This document shows positions 37,801-45,628 of a stretch of 64,000 nucleotides of DNA, piece by piece (the first letter of the stretch is position 1; the number at the start of each line of letters is the position of its first letter). The stretch is from an uncultured Bacteroidales bacterium (GTDB lineage: Bacteria; Bacteroidota; Bacteroidia; Bacteroidales; WCHB1-69): positions 62,001 through 126,000 of the forward strand of contig CAJOKR010000020.1 of assembly GCA_905235135.1 (NCBI GenBank). Direction: 5' to 3'. The notes beneath the pieces were generated by a model that saw only the letters and a list, made by a program, of their open reading frames with translations, was not told the origin of the DNA and ran no database searches. A program made the translations under genes and the position numbers.

Positions 37801-40800
37801 CTTTATGTTAGTGTTAACTGTCACAGATACCTCATTCATAGAACTTTACGACACGGTTCTGCAGAACGATCTGCCTTATCCGTTGAATGATGAGGTTTAC
37901 GACACGACCGGTGTTTATGTGCAGCATAAAGAGAATGCTGCGGGTTGTGACAGCCTTATCACGCTCCATCTGACAGTGCTCTATAATGTGCGGACAGAGC
38001 TGGACAGCACGGTCTGCGACAGTCTGCTGCCGGTTATATGGAATGATATCACGTTCCAAGAAACCAGAGTCGATTCTGTTGTGCTGATTGCCGCGAATGG
38101 TGTTGACAGCACGGTGGTGATGCATTTGACGGTGAACAGTTCGACAAGTGAGACACAAGTAGTCGGTATCGTGGAGAATGACCTTCCTTATACCATCAAT
38201 GAGGTTACATACGATTCTGCCGGCACCTACGTGCAGCATCTGACCAATGCCGCCGGTTGCGACAGTGTGCTGACTATCCATCTGCTTGTAGATACCAATA
38301 GCATTTCCTACCGCACTGCGATGATTTGTCAGAATATGCTGCCTGCCGTATGGGAAGGTCACGTATGGACCGAAGCCGGGGTTGTCGTTGACACGTTTAC
38401 AGCGGTTTCCGGTGCGGATAGTATTGTGGTGAAGACCTTGAATGTGGGATTGCCCACCACGAGTGAGATTTACGATACCATAGTGCAGAATAATTTGCCG
38501 TATGTTTTGAACGACAGTATTTACTATGTCCCAGATGATTACGTGCAGCATCGGATCAATGCCGCCGGTTGCGACAGTACTATTACACTCCATCTGACAG
38601 TGTTTTATAACGTGCGGACGGAGCTGGACAGCACGGTCTGTGACAGTCTGCTGCCGGTCGTTTGGAACGATATTACATTCACGGAGGCAGGTGTGGATTC
38701 GGTCACATACCAGGCCGCCAGCGGGGCGGACAGTGTTGTGGTGATGACTCTAACGGTAAAGGAATCGTCAGACAGTTTGCTGGTAATCAGCGAAATAGAG
38801 AACAACCTTCCATACATCATCAATGGGTTTGAGTACGATTCTACGGGAGTTTATGTGCAACATTTGGACAATGCGATGGGTTGCGACAGTACCCTCACCA
38901 TCGCGTTGACGGTGCTGTACAATGTGCGGACGGAAGTGGATAGTGCGGTGTGTGACAGTCTGTTGCCGATTCTCTGGAATGATGTGGAATTTACAGGTGC
39001 AGGTACGGATTCCGTTACGTTGACTGCCTCCACGGGGGTCGATAGTACGGTGGTGATGACCCTGACGGTGAATTATCCAACAGCCGCGACCTTTGCGGAC
39101 ACTGTGCTGGAGAACAATTTACCGTCATATCAGCTGAATGGGTTCCATTATGACACAGCGGGCACTTACATCCAGCATCTGACCAACGTGAATGGTTGTG
39201 ACAGTGTGTTGACGTTACAACTGACTGTCCTCTATAATGTTACATCCGAAGTAGATTCCACCGTTTGCCCGAATGAGCTGCCCTTTACGTGGAACGGCAA
39301 AGTGTTTACGACTGTCGGGACACAGACGGCTATGCTGACTGCCGCCAACGGGGTGGACAGCATCGTGACTATGACGTTGTATTTGTTCCCGAGTCCGAAT
39401 GCCCACATCACTGGTCCGGAAGTGCTGTGTGCCGACAATTTTGCGGTGCTTGTTGCCGATAGCGCCACCTCTTACTTGTGGAGTACTGGCGATACCACTC
39501 AGACTACAAATGTCTATACTATCGGTGTTTACAGTCTGACGGTCACGAACGAGTATGGCTGTATCGCTACCGACTCCTTGCCTTTGACTGAATCCGTTAC
39601 CGTGAACCCCATCGAATACTTCCAGTTTCCAGACCTTTGTGCCGGCAACGACTATTCCATCACAGTTGGTCACCAGAGTACATGCACCATCGTTTTGGAA
39701 AATCCCGTATCGACGCTTTCTTGGGCTGATACCGTTTTCCTGCCCGACGGGGTCTATTGTTCGCCTTACGGTTGTTCCTATCAGTCACCGCTCACGTTCA
39801 CGGATTTCGCGCCTGGATCGACGGTGAGTTCCGTCAATGACATTCTGTACGTTCGTCTCAACATGGAGCATTCCTACGCGAGCGACGTTTATATCAACTT
39901 GACTTGTCCAAATGGGCAGAAGGCTGATATTCTGAAATTTAAAGGTCACAGTAGTAGTACTTTTGATGGACCGTGCATGTCTGAAATCCCGCTGACATCC
40001 AGAAATTGGCAAAACGGGAACAACGCAAGCGGCAGCACCTTCTTCGGTATGGCTTACGACCATTCTTCACAGGGAAATAATGCTTGTAATCCCAATACCT
40101 ACGATAATGCTCCTGGAATAGGGTGGAATTACTGCTGGTCTAACAACAATGACCAAGGTTATACCTACGCCCCGGGTCAGGGCAGTCTGGTTTACAGAGC
40201 GGTCAATGCCCATGAACATACCAATCCTTATTATACTTTTTGGAATGGCGAAGCACATTATGTGGACATCTTTGATTCCTCCAATGTGACGGCAGGAACG
40301 CAGTTTTATCATCCGGACCAGTCATTCCAAAGTCTCATTGGGTGTCCGTTGAACGGCTCTTGGTATATCGAGGTCATTGACGGGACGAATGAGGATAACG
40401 GTTACATCTTCGAATGGGAGCTGGCGTTGGCTCCGTATCTGGTCCCCACCTCATTTTCAGATGTGACACTCGTTACGGTGGACGGTCCATGGGTAACCAC
40501 CCTTAGCGATACGTCATTCCTTTTCTCGCCGCCCGACACGCTCGAACACGATACGGTGGTAGCTTATACCTTCCACTTACAAGACCAATATGGTTGCGGC
40601 TACGATACCACGGTCTATCTTAATGTTTATATGCAGAGTAATACGGTCTTCGACACCACCGTTTGCGGCAGTTTTGTGTGGAATGGGACGACCTACACGC
40701 AGAGTCAGGAAATCACGTGGAATGGGGTCAACGTGCATGGTTGTGACAGCACGGTGGCCATCAATCTGACGGTGTATCCCATACCGACAACGACTATCTC

Positions 40801-42826
40801 AGGTCTGCCTGTTCCTTGCGTTGATGATACTGCGCATCTTACTGCCGTTTGTGCAGACACTGCTGCCCTTCTCGTCTGGAGTACCGGCGATACGGCGCAA
40901 ACCATTACGGTAACCTCATCTGGCGACTATGGTGTCACAGCTACAAACCCAAAATGCAGCTACGACGCAACGGTCTCTGTCGAGTTCACCAGTCCGACCT
41001 ATTCAACGGTTGAGGACACCGTTTGTGACAGTCTCCTTTGGAACGGAACCCTCTACACCCAAACGGGCGTCTATATGGACACGCTGATAAACAGTGTTGG
41101 TTGCGATAGTATTATAGCACTCAATTTGACAGTACTTTACAGCTCTATTACATACGACACATTGCTTCTGATGCAGAACCAGCTGCCGTATTATTTCGCG
41201 CCGTTGGATACCACTTTCCCGGTTGGGTCGCCGGCGGAGTTCCAGTTCAGCTATACCTTCCCGGCTCAGAACGGTTGCGACTCCGTCATTATGGAGAAAG
41301 TGTATGTCTTTATGAACTATTCGTTTGCCTTCGATACGACCGTTTGTGCCGATGCGTTGCCGTTGCAATGGCATGGGCACACGTTTGCGGGGGCAGGTAC
41401 GATTACCGATTCGCTGCAAACAGTGCATGGTAGCGATAGTGTGCTGACTTATACCGTGACTGTGGATGCCCTTAGCGCGACTATCGGCAACGTAACCCAT
41501 ATTAACTGCTACGGTGAGAGTACAGGTGCGGCTACGGCCACAGTCACCGGAGGAATTTCGCCGCTGGCCTACCAATGGACGAACAGTACTGGCTCTATGG
41601 TCTCTGTCACGACACAGATCAGCAACCAGCCGGCGGGAGATTACACGTTCACGGTCACAGATAATGTGGGATGTTCAGCCACCGCCACGGTGACGCTTAA
41701 CACGCTTCATGGGCAGATGTCACCTGGCACTATTTCCGGTCCGCAGACGCTATGCTACGGTGATACGCTCGGACAGGTCAACGGTACCGCGGCTACCGGC
41801 GATGAGTGCACTTATCAATGGCAGATTTCTACCGATGGCAATACGTGGACTCCGGCTGCCGGCACCAACAACACCCAGAACTATACGCTTCTCACGCCCG
41901 CCACCAGCGACTTTCAGCTGCGTCGCGCTTGGATTGGCGGGGCTTGCGGCACCTTGTATAGCGATACGTTAACCATTGCGGTCTGGCCGGTCAGCAGCGA
42001 CACGATTTACGATGAACTGTGCGAGGGACAACCCTATCAGCAACACGGTTTCGACATTTCCGGGGCGGAAACGATGGGACATGACAGCTTGACGTTCGTG
42101 GAACATTACACCAGCGTGAACGGTTGCGACAGTGCGGTGACTCTTATGCTGACCATCCATAAACCGCAGGAGACGAACCTCAATGTCGAGATTTGCGAGG
42201 GAGACGGCTACTATGGGAACGGGTTTGCGATTCCCGCGTCGGAGACCGTGGGTGCGGACAGCCTGATGCGCGTCCTGAACCTGCAAACGACCGACGGTTG
42301 TGACAGCATCGTGCGGTTGGAGGCTACCATCATCGACACTGCGCTGCGCATCGAAAACCTCACCCCCGACTTCTGTGAAGACATGCAGGCTGAGTTGGTG
42401 GTGGTGACCAACATGACCGACTACGTATGGAGCACGGGTGAGCAGATGCCGAACATCACGGTGATTGCGCCCGGCATGTATATGGTCACGGCCTCGCAGG
42501 GAGAATGCAGTGTCAGTGCGAGATACGTCATCGAACCTTGCATTTTCGAGCTATATCTGCCCAATGCCATCTCGCCCAGCCGCACAGATGGTCTGAACGA
42601 CTACTTCAGCATCTCGGAACATGCGCAAGGGATGATCAACTTATTCGAAATCAGTATCTTCAACCGCTGGGGTGAGCTGGTGTTCTATTCCAACAACAAA
42701 GGTTTCCAATGGAATGGAGAGGTGAATGGCCAGATTTACTACCAGAATGTTTATAATTACGTTATTGAATACACCGACAGTGCGGGACGCCCGTATAGGG
42801 TGACGGGTACGATTACGGTGCTGTAA
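31859..42826 (+). CDS. Giant modular surface protein (3655 aa) with an N-terminal DUF1566/FISUMP-like domain, Ig-like modules, four P-domain-like modules, Cys-containing tandem modules and a T9SS type B (gliding-motility-associated) C-terminal domain
   Basis: Signal peptide MRRILVILWMLCFGLLSAQ; repeated 'YLWSTGDTTQTITV', 'INMEHSYAGDLYINLTCPNGQKADIL', 'GCDSIVTLHLTV'; C-terminus 'LPNAISPSRTDGLNDYFSI...FEISIFNRWGELVFYSNN...YNYVIEYTDSAGRPYRVTGTITVL'. Confidence 0.93.
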   Translation: MRRILVILWMLCFGLLSAQTYHIGDVYTAPDGSQGIVYYLHPDGSGGWVVALNDASVGCPWGDDSDVPGLVNVTSYYSQYTLADTAGYSNTQTLRNYQNNNTTYAAGKVDFDNGWVLPSVSQLLMLYGQLPFISSALTGAGGTEMVDEAYWTSTEKDASSAYIVYFSFGYLNDDIKTNPYHVRAVRSFTNEPNYLWSTGDTTSTITVTPSQTTEYTVTVTSQWGCTGTASKVITTLTPISTSTHYFLCDNASDTLTAREAASYQWSTGDSTRSVMITDAGFYLVTATLAGGECPVVDTFKVTNVKVNGISDISIPEMCAGNSTTVTLGTDAICNVTLVTYETILALHDTVFLPDGVECEPYGCSYQSPLTFAGYADTAHVNSVNDIRYLRINMEHSYAGDLYINLTCPNGQKADILRWGYQIYSSDCASQISNASFGWQSDEEGVYNSPMSTDFGLANKPSDSEFPCDPDRTKNAFGTGWDYCWSNNTNQGYTYADGNGSLIYRSCNSQNYGSFWNSLYIFDSSDVVAGTQFYHPDESFESLIGCPLNGSWYIEVMDGNNIDNGYIFGWELALAEDIQTIEYADVVHTVVEGPWVTAISDSSFLFSPPADLPHDTVVDYLFHCYSQFGCGYDTLVSISIIARKFVESDTLVCDSFVWNGVTYTADTTLSDTLTGIHGCDSIVTVYVHIITSPTVTISGAQYICADSSVILTASDAQSYLWSTGDTTQTITVSEPGIYTVTATFVGGCTAESAEFQLFESVSPIIGAHLSDMVAGDTQTVVIGTSVDANLQYANAPSTVTYSNITFLPDGVPCDTLGCSYTAEMVFTDFPDTAVIHSAEEIRYIRLNMEHSALIDLYINLTCPNGQQADILKKYDGNSSSECSGYIGNSHRGWPSGNVQSVYGSHYPHKMTWLGEPNTSNSNNNSSFPCDSSKNKPGVGWNYCWSNNTTEGYQYASANGSLMDTSNAILYYNNGVVALSNLKKIVIDSSNFAAGTQFYHPDVSFDSLVGCPINGTWTVEVIDGISSNNGYIFESELSFANYLLEDHVVSVIQMDFDSLWVTQINDSVFIITPPDTLANDTTVTYTFTLIDENGCVFDTTVTITIYAHKHTVLYDTICLGDTLDFNGQLLTQEGVYYDTIHTVIGYDSVVTLNLALKALLEVSITASVDTTCAGVPVTLQVSASDNLMAYLWSTGDTTASITVVQEENTDYSVTVTSTYQCTGAASKTVAVGELFPMSTSVYICESTPDTLTAREGDAFLWSTGDTTQSIVVSDVNIYMVTVSSASDCQVVDTFKVISVQISEIPHVEIPEMCAGGSYPIVVGNNVISSQTSITHETIHSIHDTVFLPDGVYCEPYGCYYSVPFAFTGYADTAHVNSVQDIRYVRINMEHSYSSDLYINLTCPNGQKADILRCGGTYIASLHSECSVNIPLNSFGWQLGMGNNTSADTRFGLPYQNNDIPDNYLCDRTYPENVPGVGWNYCWSQNDNYSYAGGDGSLIYRNENAHYAIPGNKSFDSSNVAVGSQFYHPDDSFDSLVGCPLNGVWHIEVMDGMDTENGYIFECELALPEDIQTVEFADEVQVEVEGPWVTATSDSTFVFSPPVTLSHDTTVNYSFHYHNQFGCSYDTVIEVNFYARYIDTLSLSACDSIVWNGVTYTADTTLTDTLTCIHGCDSIVTVNLHVTPTSPVTISGPQFFCADAEVTLTANVEIEPLSYLWSNGATTPTITVGDVGVYSVTAFYADGCTSESADFLLQEAQNPIIDAHLSDMVAGDTQYLDLTLQPDASIDLMLLQGPWAIIHPDTTFTVTPPDTLENDTLVTYTFTLIDTNGCSFDTVIHITVYAHKHTDLYNTIYASELPYSWNGLTFTQAGCQDTLFLTTHGADSLVTMHLSVKYPYDTTVCENQIPLYWHGQTFISTASVTISHSLGCADSIEVISVSVHPVYHDTTEYTICANELPYLWHNQEISTSGTYYDSLTSSFNCDSIFMLVLTVTDTSFIELYDTVLQNDLPYPLNDEVYDTTGVYVQHKENAAGCDSLITLHLTVLYNVRTELDSTVCDSLLPVIWNDITFQETRVDSVVLIAANGVDSTVVMHLTVNSSTSETQVVGIVENDLPYTINEVTYDSAGTYVQHLTNAAGCDSVLTIHLLVDTNSISYRTAMICQNMLPAVWEGHVWTEAGVVVDTFTAVSGADSIVVKTLNVGLPTTSEIYDTIVQNNLPYVLNDSIYYVPDDYVQHRINAAGCDSTITLHLTVFYNVRTELDSTVCDSLLPVVWNDITFTEAGVDSVTYQAASGADSVVVMTLTVKESSDSLLVISEIENNLPYIINGFEYDSTGVYVQHLDNAMGCDSTLTIALTVLYNVRTEVDSAVCDSLLPILWNDVEFTGAGTDSVTLTASTGVDSTVVMTLTVNYPTAATFADTVLENNLPSYQLNGFHYDTAGTYIQHLTNVNGCDSVLTLQLTVLYNVTSEVDSTVCPNELPFTWNGKVFTTVGTQTAMLTAANGVDSIVTMTLYLFPSPNAHITGPEVLCADNFAVLVADSATSYLWSTGDTTQTTNVYTIGVYSLTVTNEYGCIATDSLPLTESVTVNPIEYFQFPDLCAGNDYSITVGHQSTCTIVLENPVSTLSWADTVFLPDGVYCSPYGCSYQSPLTFTDFAPGSTVSSVNDILYVRLNMEHSYASDVYINLTCPNGQKADILKFKGHSSSTFDGPCMSEIPLTSRNWQNGNNASGSTFFGMAYDHSSQGNNACNPNTYDNAPGIGWNYCWSNNNDQGYTYAPGQGSLVYRAVNAHEHTNPYYTFWNGEAHYVDIFDSSNVTAGTQFYHPDQSFQSLIGCPLNGSWYIEVIDGTNEDNGYIFEWELALAPYLVPTSFSDVTLVTVDGPWVTTLSDTSFLFSPPDTLEHDTVVAYTFHLQDQYGCGYDTTVYLNVYMQSNTVFDTTVCGSFVWNGTTYTQSQEITWNGVNVHGCDSTVAINLTVYPIPTTTISGLPVPCVDDTAHLTAVCADTAALLVWSTGDTAQTITVTSSGDYGVTATNPKCSYDATVSVEFTSPTYSTVEDTVCDSLLWNGTLYTQTGVYMDTLINSVGCDSIIALNLTVLYSSITYDTLLLMQNQLPYYFAPLDTTFPVGSPAEFQFSYTFPAQNGCDSVIMEKVYVFMNYSFAFDTTVCADALPLQWHGHTFAGAGTITDSLQTVHGSDSVLTYTVTVDALSATIGNVTHINCYGESTGAATATVTGGISPLAYQWTNSTGSMVSVTTQISNQPAGDYTFTVTDNVGCSATATVTLNTLHGQMSPGTISGPQTLCYGDTLGQVNGTAATGDECTYQWQISTDGNTWTPAAGTNNTQNYTLLTPATSDFQLRRAWIGGACGTLYSDTLTIAVWPVSSDTIYDELCEGQPYQQHGFDISGAETMGHDSLTFVEHYTSVNGCDSAVTLMLTIHKPQETNLNVEICEGDGYYGNGFAIPASETVGADSLMRVLNLQTTDGCDSIVRLEATIIDTALRIENLTPDFCEDMQAELVVVTNMTDYVWSTGEQMPNITVIAPGMYMVTASQGECSVSARYVIEPCIFELYLPNAISPSRTDGLNDYFSISEHAQGMINLFEISIFNRWGELVFYSNNKGFQWNGEVNGQIYYQNVYNYVIEYTDSAGRPYRVTGTITVL
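32880..33580 (+). repeat. P-domain-like module 1 within the giant protein
   Basis: 'HDTVFLPDGVECEPYGCSYQSPLTF...GWELAL'. Confidence 0.8.
34245..34975 (+). repeat. P-domain-like module 2 within the giant protein
   Basis: 'NITFLPDGVPCDTLGCSYTAEMVF...YIFESELSF'. Confidence 0.8.
35860..36550 (+). repeat. P-domain-like module 3 within the giant protein
   Basis: 'HDTVFLPDGVYCEPYGCYYSVPFAF...YIFECELAL'. Confidence 0.8.
37840..39400 (+). repeat. Tandem alternating modules of roughly 60-70 aa within the giant protein
   Basis: Repeated 'YNVRTELDSTVCDSLLPVxWNDITF...AxSGxDSVVVMTLTV' and 'IENNLPYxINGxxYDSxGxYVQHLTNAxGCDSxLTIxLTVL'. Confidence 0.85.
39710..40435 (+). repeat. P-domain-like module 4 within the giant protein
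   Basis: 'ADTVFLPDGVYCSPYGCSYQSPLTF...YIFEWELAL'. Confidence 0.8.
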
Positions 42827-42846
42827 ACGCGCCAACGGCACGTCTT

Positions 42847-42941
42847 ACCCATACTCTACCCATACTGCAGGCATACTGCAGGCATAGTGCAGGCATACTG
42901 TAACCATACCCTCGGGTATGCATATACTATGCCTGCCCTAT
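42847..42941. repeat. 11-bp period array with an inverted right half, between convergent genes
   Basis: acccatactct-acccatactgc-aggcatactgc-aggcatagtgc-aggcatactgt ... gggtatgcatatactatgcctgc. Confidence 0.85.
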
Positions 42942-42951
42942 GGCTGATGGT

Positions 42952-43662
42952 TTAGAAGGACGGAATTAGGTGCTTTTCCAAGGTAACGACATCCTCCGGA
43001 TAGGTGAGCTTCATATTGGAGACCTCGCCGGGGACGATAAAGATGGGGATTTCGGGACAATAACGGAGGAGCACGCCGCAATCGTCGGTGCTGGTGAAAT
43101 CTTTATCCTGCAGTGCTTTACGATAGGCTTCGCGAATCACGTTGAGGTGGAAGGCCTGCGGGGTTTGGGCGCAGCGCAGTCGAGCGCGGGTAGGGATTCC
43201 CGCAATGTGTTGTCCATCGTCGGTTACCTCGAAAATGGTGTCCGTAGCGGGTATCGCCACGGCTACCGCCGGATGGGACTGTAATGCCGTAACGGTTTCG
43301 TTGATAATCCGTTGGCTTACTGCTGGGCGAGCTGCATCGTGGAAGATGAGGTTCGCTTCGGTAGTGCCTTCGTAGGCGTTGAGGGCCGCGAGGGTTGAGA
43401 GGTATCTTTCCGCACCGCCGGGCAGCAGCTTACGCACCTTCTGCCAGCCGTTACGGTCGATAATCTCCTGCATCTGCGGCAGATAGTCGGGATGCATCAC
43501 CACCGCAATCTCATCGATGGCCTCGCATTTTTCGAATGCCCCGACGCTATATTCGATGACGGTTTTCCCCGCCAACGGCAGGAACTGCTTCGGCAGCGCA
43601 GATCCGAATCGCTGCCCGCTGCCACCGGCGAGGATGATGGCTATGTTTCGTTGTTTCTTCAT
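42952..43662 (-). CDS. ispD: 2-C-methyl-D-erythritol 4-phosphate cytidylyltransferase
   Basis: 'IAIILAGGSGQRFGSALPKQFLPLAGKTVIEYSV', 'IFHDAARPAVS', 'STDDCGVL'; start moved to MKKQRN. Confidence 0.95.
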   Translation of the reverse strand: MKKQRNIAIILAGGSGQRFGSALPKQFLPLAGKTVIEYSVGAFEKCEAIDEIAVVMHPDYLPQMQEIIDRNGWQKVRKLLPGGAERYLSTLAALNAYEGTTEANLIFHDAARPAVSQRIINETVTALQSHPAVAVAIPATDTIFEVTDDGQHIAGIPTRARLRCAQTPQAFHLNVIREAYRKALQDKDFTSTDDCGVLLRYCPEIPIFIVPGEVSNMKLTYPEDVVTLEKHLIPSF

Positions 43663-43678
43663 TGTTTGTTCTGGACTA

Positions 43679-43768
43679 CCCCACATTACGCTCCTTCGTC
43701 GCTTATATGGGGTTAATTGCACTTCGTGCGTCTTGCCTCTTCGAGGCTGCTTAAGGAAGTTGTTTCAT
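43679..43768 (-). repeat. Composite multi-hairpin element (family B, copy 3) upstream of ispD
   Basis: ccccacattacgctccttcgtcgcttatatggggttaattGCACttcGTGCgtcttGCCTCttcGAGGCtgcttaaggaagttgtttcat. Confidence 0.88.
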
Positions 43769-43839
43769 ATTACTACCCCGCCCTTCGGGCACCCCTTCTA
43801 CAATAGAAGGGGAATTGGAGCCGCTCGTTCCTAATTCTC

Positions 43840-43885
43840 TGTTGCCTGTTGCCTGTTGCCTGTTGCCTAATGCCTGTTGCCTAAA
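43840..43885 (-). repeat. Heptamer tandem array (TGTTGCC/TAATGCC) abutting the YitT stop codon
   Basis: tgttgcc x4, taatgcc, tgttgcc; 7-bp period. Confidence 0.9.
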
Positions 43886-44827
43886 CTACTCCGTCGGCAG
43901 TGCCTTGAACCCCTGTCCCATGATTTCCGCGCTGTCGATGACGTTCACGAAGGCGGTGGGGTCGATGTGGCGGATGTTGTTTTTCAGCTTGACGAGGTCG
44001 GTGCGCTCCAGCGAGACGTAGATCATGCTGCGCTCGGTGCCGGCGTAGAGGCCTTGGCCGAGGAACAGCGTGCCGCCGCGATGGAGGTCGTTGAGGATGT
44101 AGCTGCGCATGGCCTCCACGTTGTCGGTCACGATATAGACCGTCTTGTAGCTCTTCATGCCCTCCACGATGAGGTCGATGACCTTGCCCTCGATGTAGAT
44201 CAGGATGATGGAGTAGATGGGTAGCCGGATCTGTTTGAAGGCGATGAGGGTGGTGAGGGTGATGACGGAATCGACGATCATCACCAGCTTGCCGAGGGAG
44301 ATTTTCGTGTATTTGTGGATGATCATGGAGATGATGTCGCTGCCGCCGGAAGTGGCGCCCGACTTGAAAATCAGCCCGATAGCGATACCGTATATGATGC
44401 CGGCGACCACCGTATTCAGGAAGTAGTCGGGGATGAAGAACAGATCGCTATGCGGGATCTGCACCATAGTGGGCATGGTTGCCGCATCCACAATGCCTTC
44501 GTGAATGACGGGGTTGTAGCCCCAGAAAGTCTCCATCACCCAGGTGAATGCGAAAATCAGGATGGTGGAAAGGATGGTCTTGAACCCGAACTTGGGACCG
44601 AGAATCCAGGTGCCGATAAGGAGCAGCGGGATGTCCATGCAGATGGCGTAGTAACTGATTTTCCACGGCCACACGGTATTCAGCACGTTGGAAAGACCGT
44701 AGGTGCCGCCGGGGGCCAGCAGGTAGGGGTTGACAAACATCACGTCGCCGACTGCAAAAAGGAAGCTGCCGGCAATCAGCATCAAGTATGCGATAATCTG
44801 CTCTTTAGCATTGTTTTTCTGTCTCAT
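43886..44827 (-). CDS. YitT family membrane protein (DUF161 + DUF2179)
   Basis: 'GGTSGGSDIISMIIHKYTKISLGKLVMIVDSVI', C-terminal 'RGGTLFLGQGLYAGTERSMIYVSLERTDLVKLKNNIRHIDPTAFVNV'. Confidence 0.93.
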   Translation of the reverse strand: MRQKNNAKEQIIAYLMLIAGSFLFAVGDVMFVNPYLLAPGGTYGLSNVLNTVWPWKISYYAICMDIPLLLIGTWILGPKFGFKTILSTILIFAFTWVMETFWGYNPVIHEGIVDAATMPTMVQIPHSDLFFIPDYFLNTVVAGIIYGIAIGLIFKSGATSGGSDIISMIIHKYTKISLGKLVMIVDSVITLTTLIAFKQIRLPIYSIILIYIEGKVIDLIVEGMKSYKTVYIVTDNVEAMRSYILNDLHRGGTLFLGQGLYAGTERSMIYVSLERTDLVKLKNNIRHIDPTAFVNVIDSAEIMGQGFKALPTE

Positions 44828-44849
44828 TCCGCTTGTTTTTTTGTGGCGG

Positions 44850-44857
44850 CAAAGATA
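44850..44857 (-). promoter_or_regulatory. Bacteroidota -7 box upstream of YitT
   Basis: caaagata (TATCTTTG on minus). Confidence 0.55.
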
Positions 44858-44862
44858 CGAAT

Positions 44863-44901
44863 TTTGGCTGTTGGCTGTTAGCTATTAGCTGTTGGCTTTT
44901 C
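44863..44901. repeat. Heptamer tandem array (TTGGCTG/TTAGCTG)
   Basis: ttggctg-ttggctg-ttagcta-ttagctg-ttggctt. Confidence 0.85.
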
Positions 44902-44970
44902 GCCATTTCTTACGGCTTTATACGGCAGGTATGCCTCAGCACCTATCTTGTCGCTGCAAAAATACAACGT

Positions 44971-45210
44971 TCAATATCTCAGCACATCCTTGATAGAGTA
45001 AATCTTGCTCATCGCATCAAAGGAAAAATACTGGTCGTCCATAATCATGTAATCCTCACGCTGCGAAAGACTTAGTTTCTTTATATCCGGAAACATGGAG
45101 ACGGGAACCATCACAACACGGCCATCGGTCAAAAACACGGCCATCATGCCGCGCTTCATACCAAAGTCCAGTTTCTTTATTCCTAAATTGGTATCCTTGT
45201 ATTTACACAT
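44971..45210 (-). CDS. DUF2442-like small protein
   Basis: 'MAVFLTDGRVVMVPVSMFPDIKKLSLSQREDYMIMDDQYFSFDAMSKIYSIKDVLRY' fits the DUF2442 pattern. Confidence 0.7.
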   Translation of the reverse strand: MCKYKDTNLGIKKLDFGMKRGMMAVFLTDGRVVMVPVSMFPDIKKLSLSQREDYMIMDDQYFSFDAMSKIYSIKDVLRY

Positions 45211-45218
45211 ACTGTCTG

Positions 45219-45521
45219 TTATTTTATCTTTTTAATCCTAATCTTCTCACCATCAAAAACCTTGTCAATCAGTCTATTCAACTCTTCCCAATGGTCATCT
45301 ATTGCTTTGATGATTTCCGCTTCTTCCGTTGCACTCAATTCAGACCAAGCTATCTCAATGTCTTTTTGCCCATTCTTTTCAATCCAAATTTTCGCCACCG
45401 TATTTCCCCTATGCGATCGTTTGTTGCCTTTTCGCACCACATGGATGTGCCTCCTGTTCTCTGTAGCATCAGCGGGGAAGACCGAGAGTATAAATCCGAG
45501 TATGAATGCTAGTTTGCCCAT
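45219..45521 (-). CDS. DUF4160-like small protein
   Basis: 'GFILSVFPADATENRRHIHVVRKGNKRSHRGNTVAKIWIE...IIKAIDDHWEELN' fits the DUF4160 pattern. Confidence 0.65.
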   Translation of the reverse strand: MGKLAFILGFILSVFPADATENRRHIHVVRKGNKRSHRGNTVAKIWIEKNGQKDIEIAWSELSATEEAEIIKAIDDHWEELNRLIDKVFDGEKIRIKKIK

Positions 45522-45628
45522 AGTGATATTATTTTTTCAACCCGCAAAAATACAAATTTCCGAAATAAAAACCATTTCGGTGAAAAAATCCACCGAGAAC
45601 AATTCGCAAAATTCGCAAAATTCGCCGA

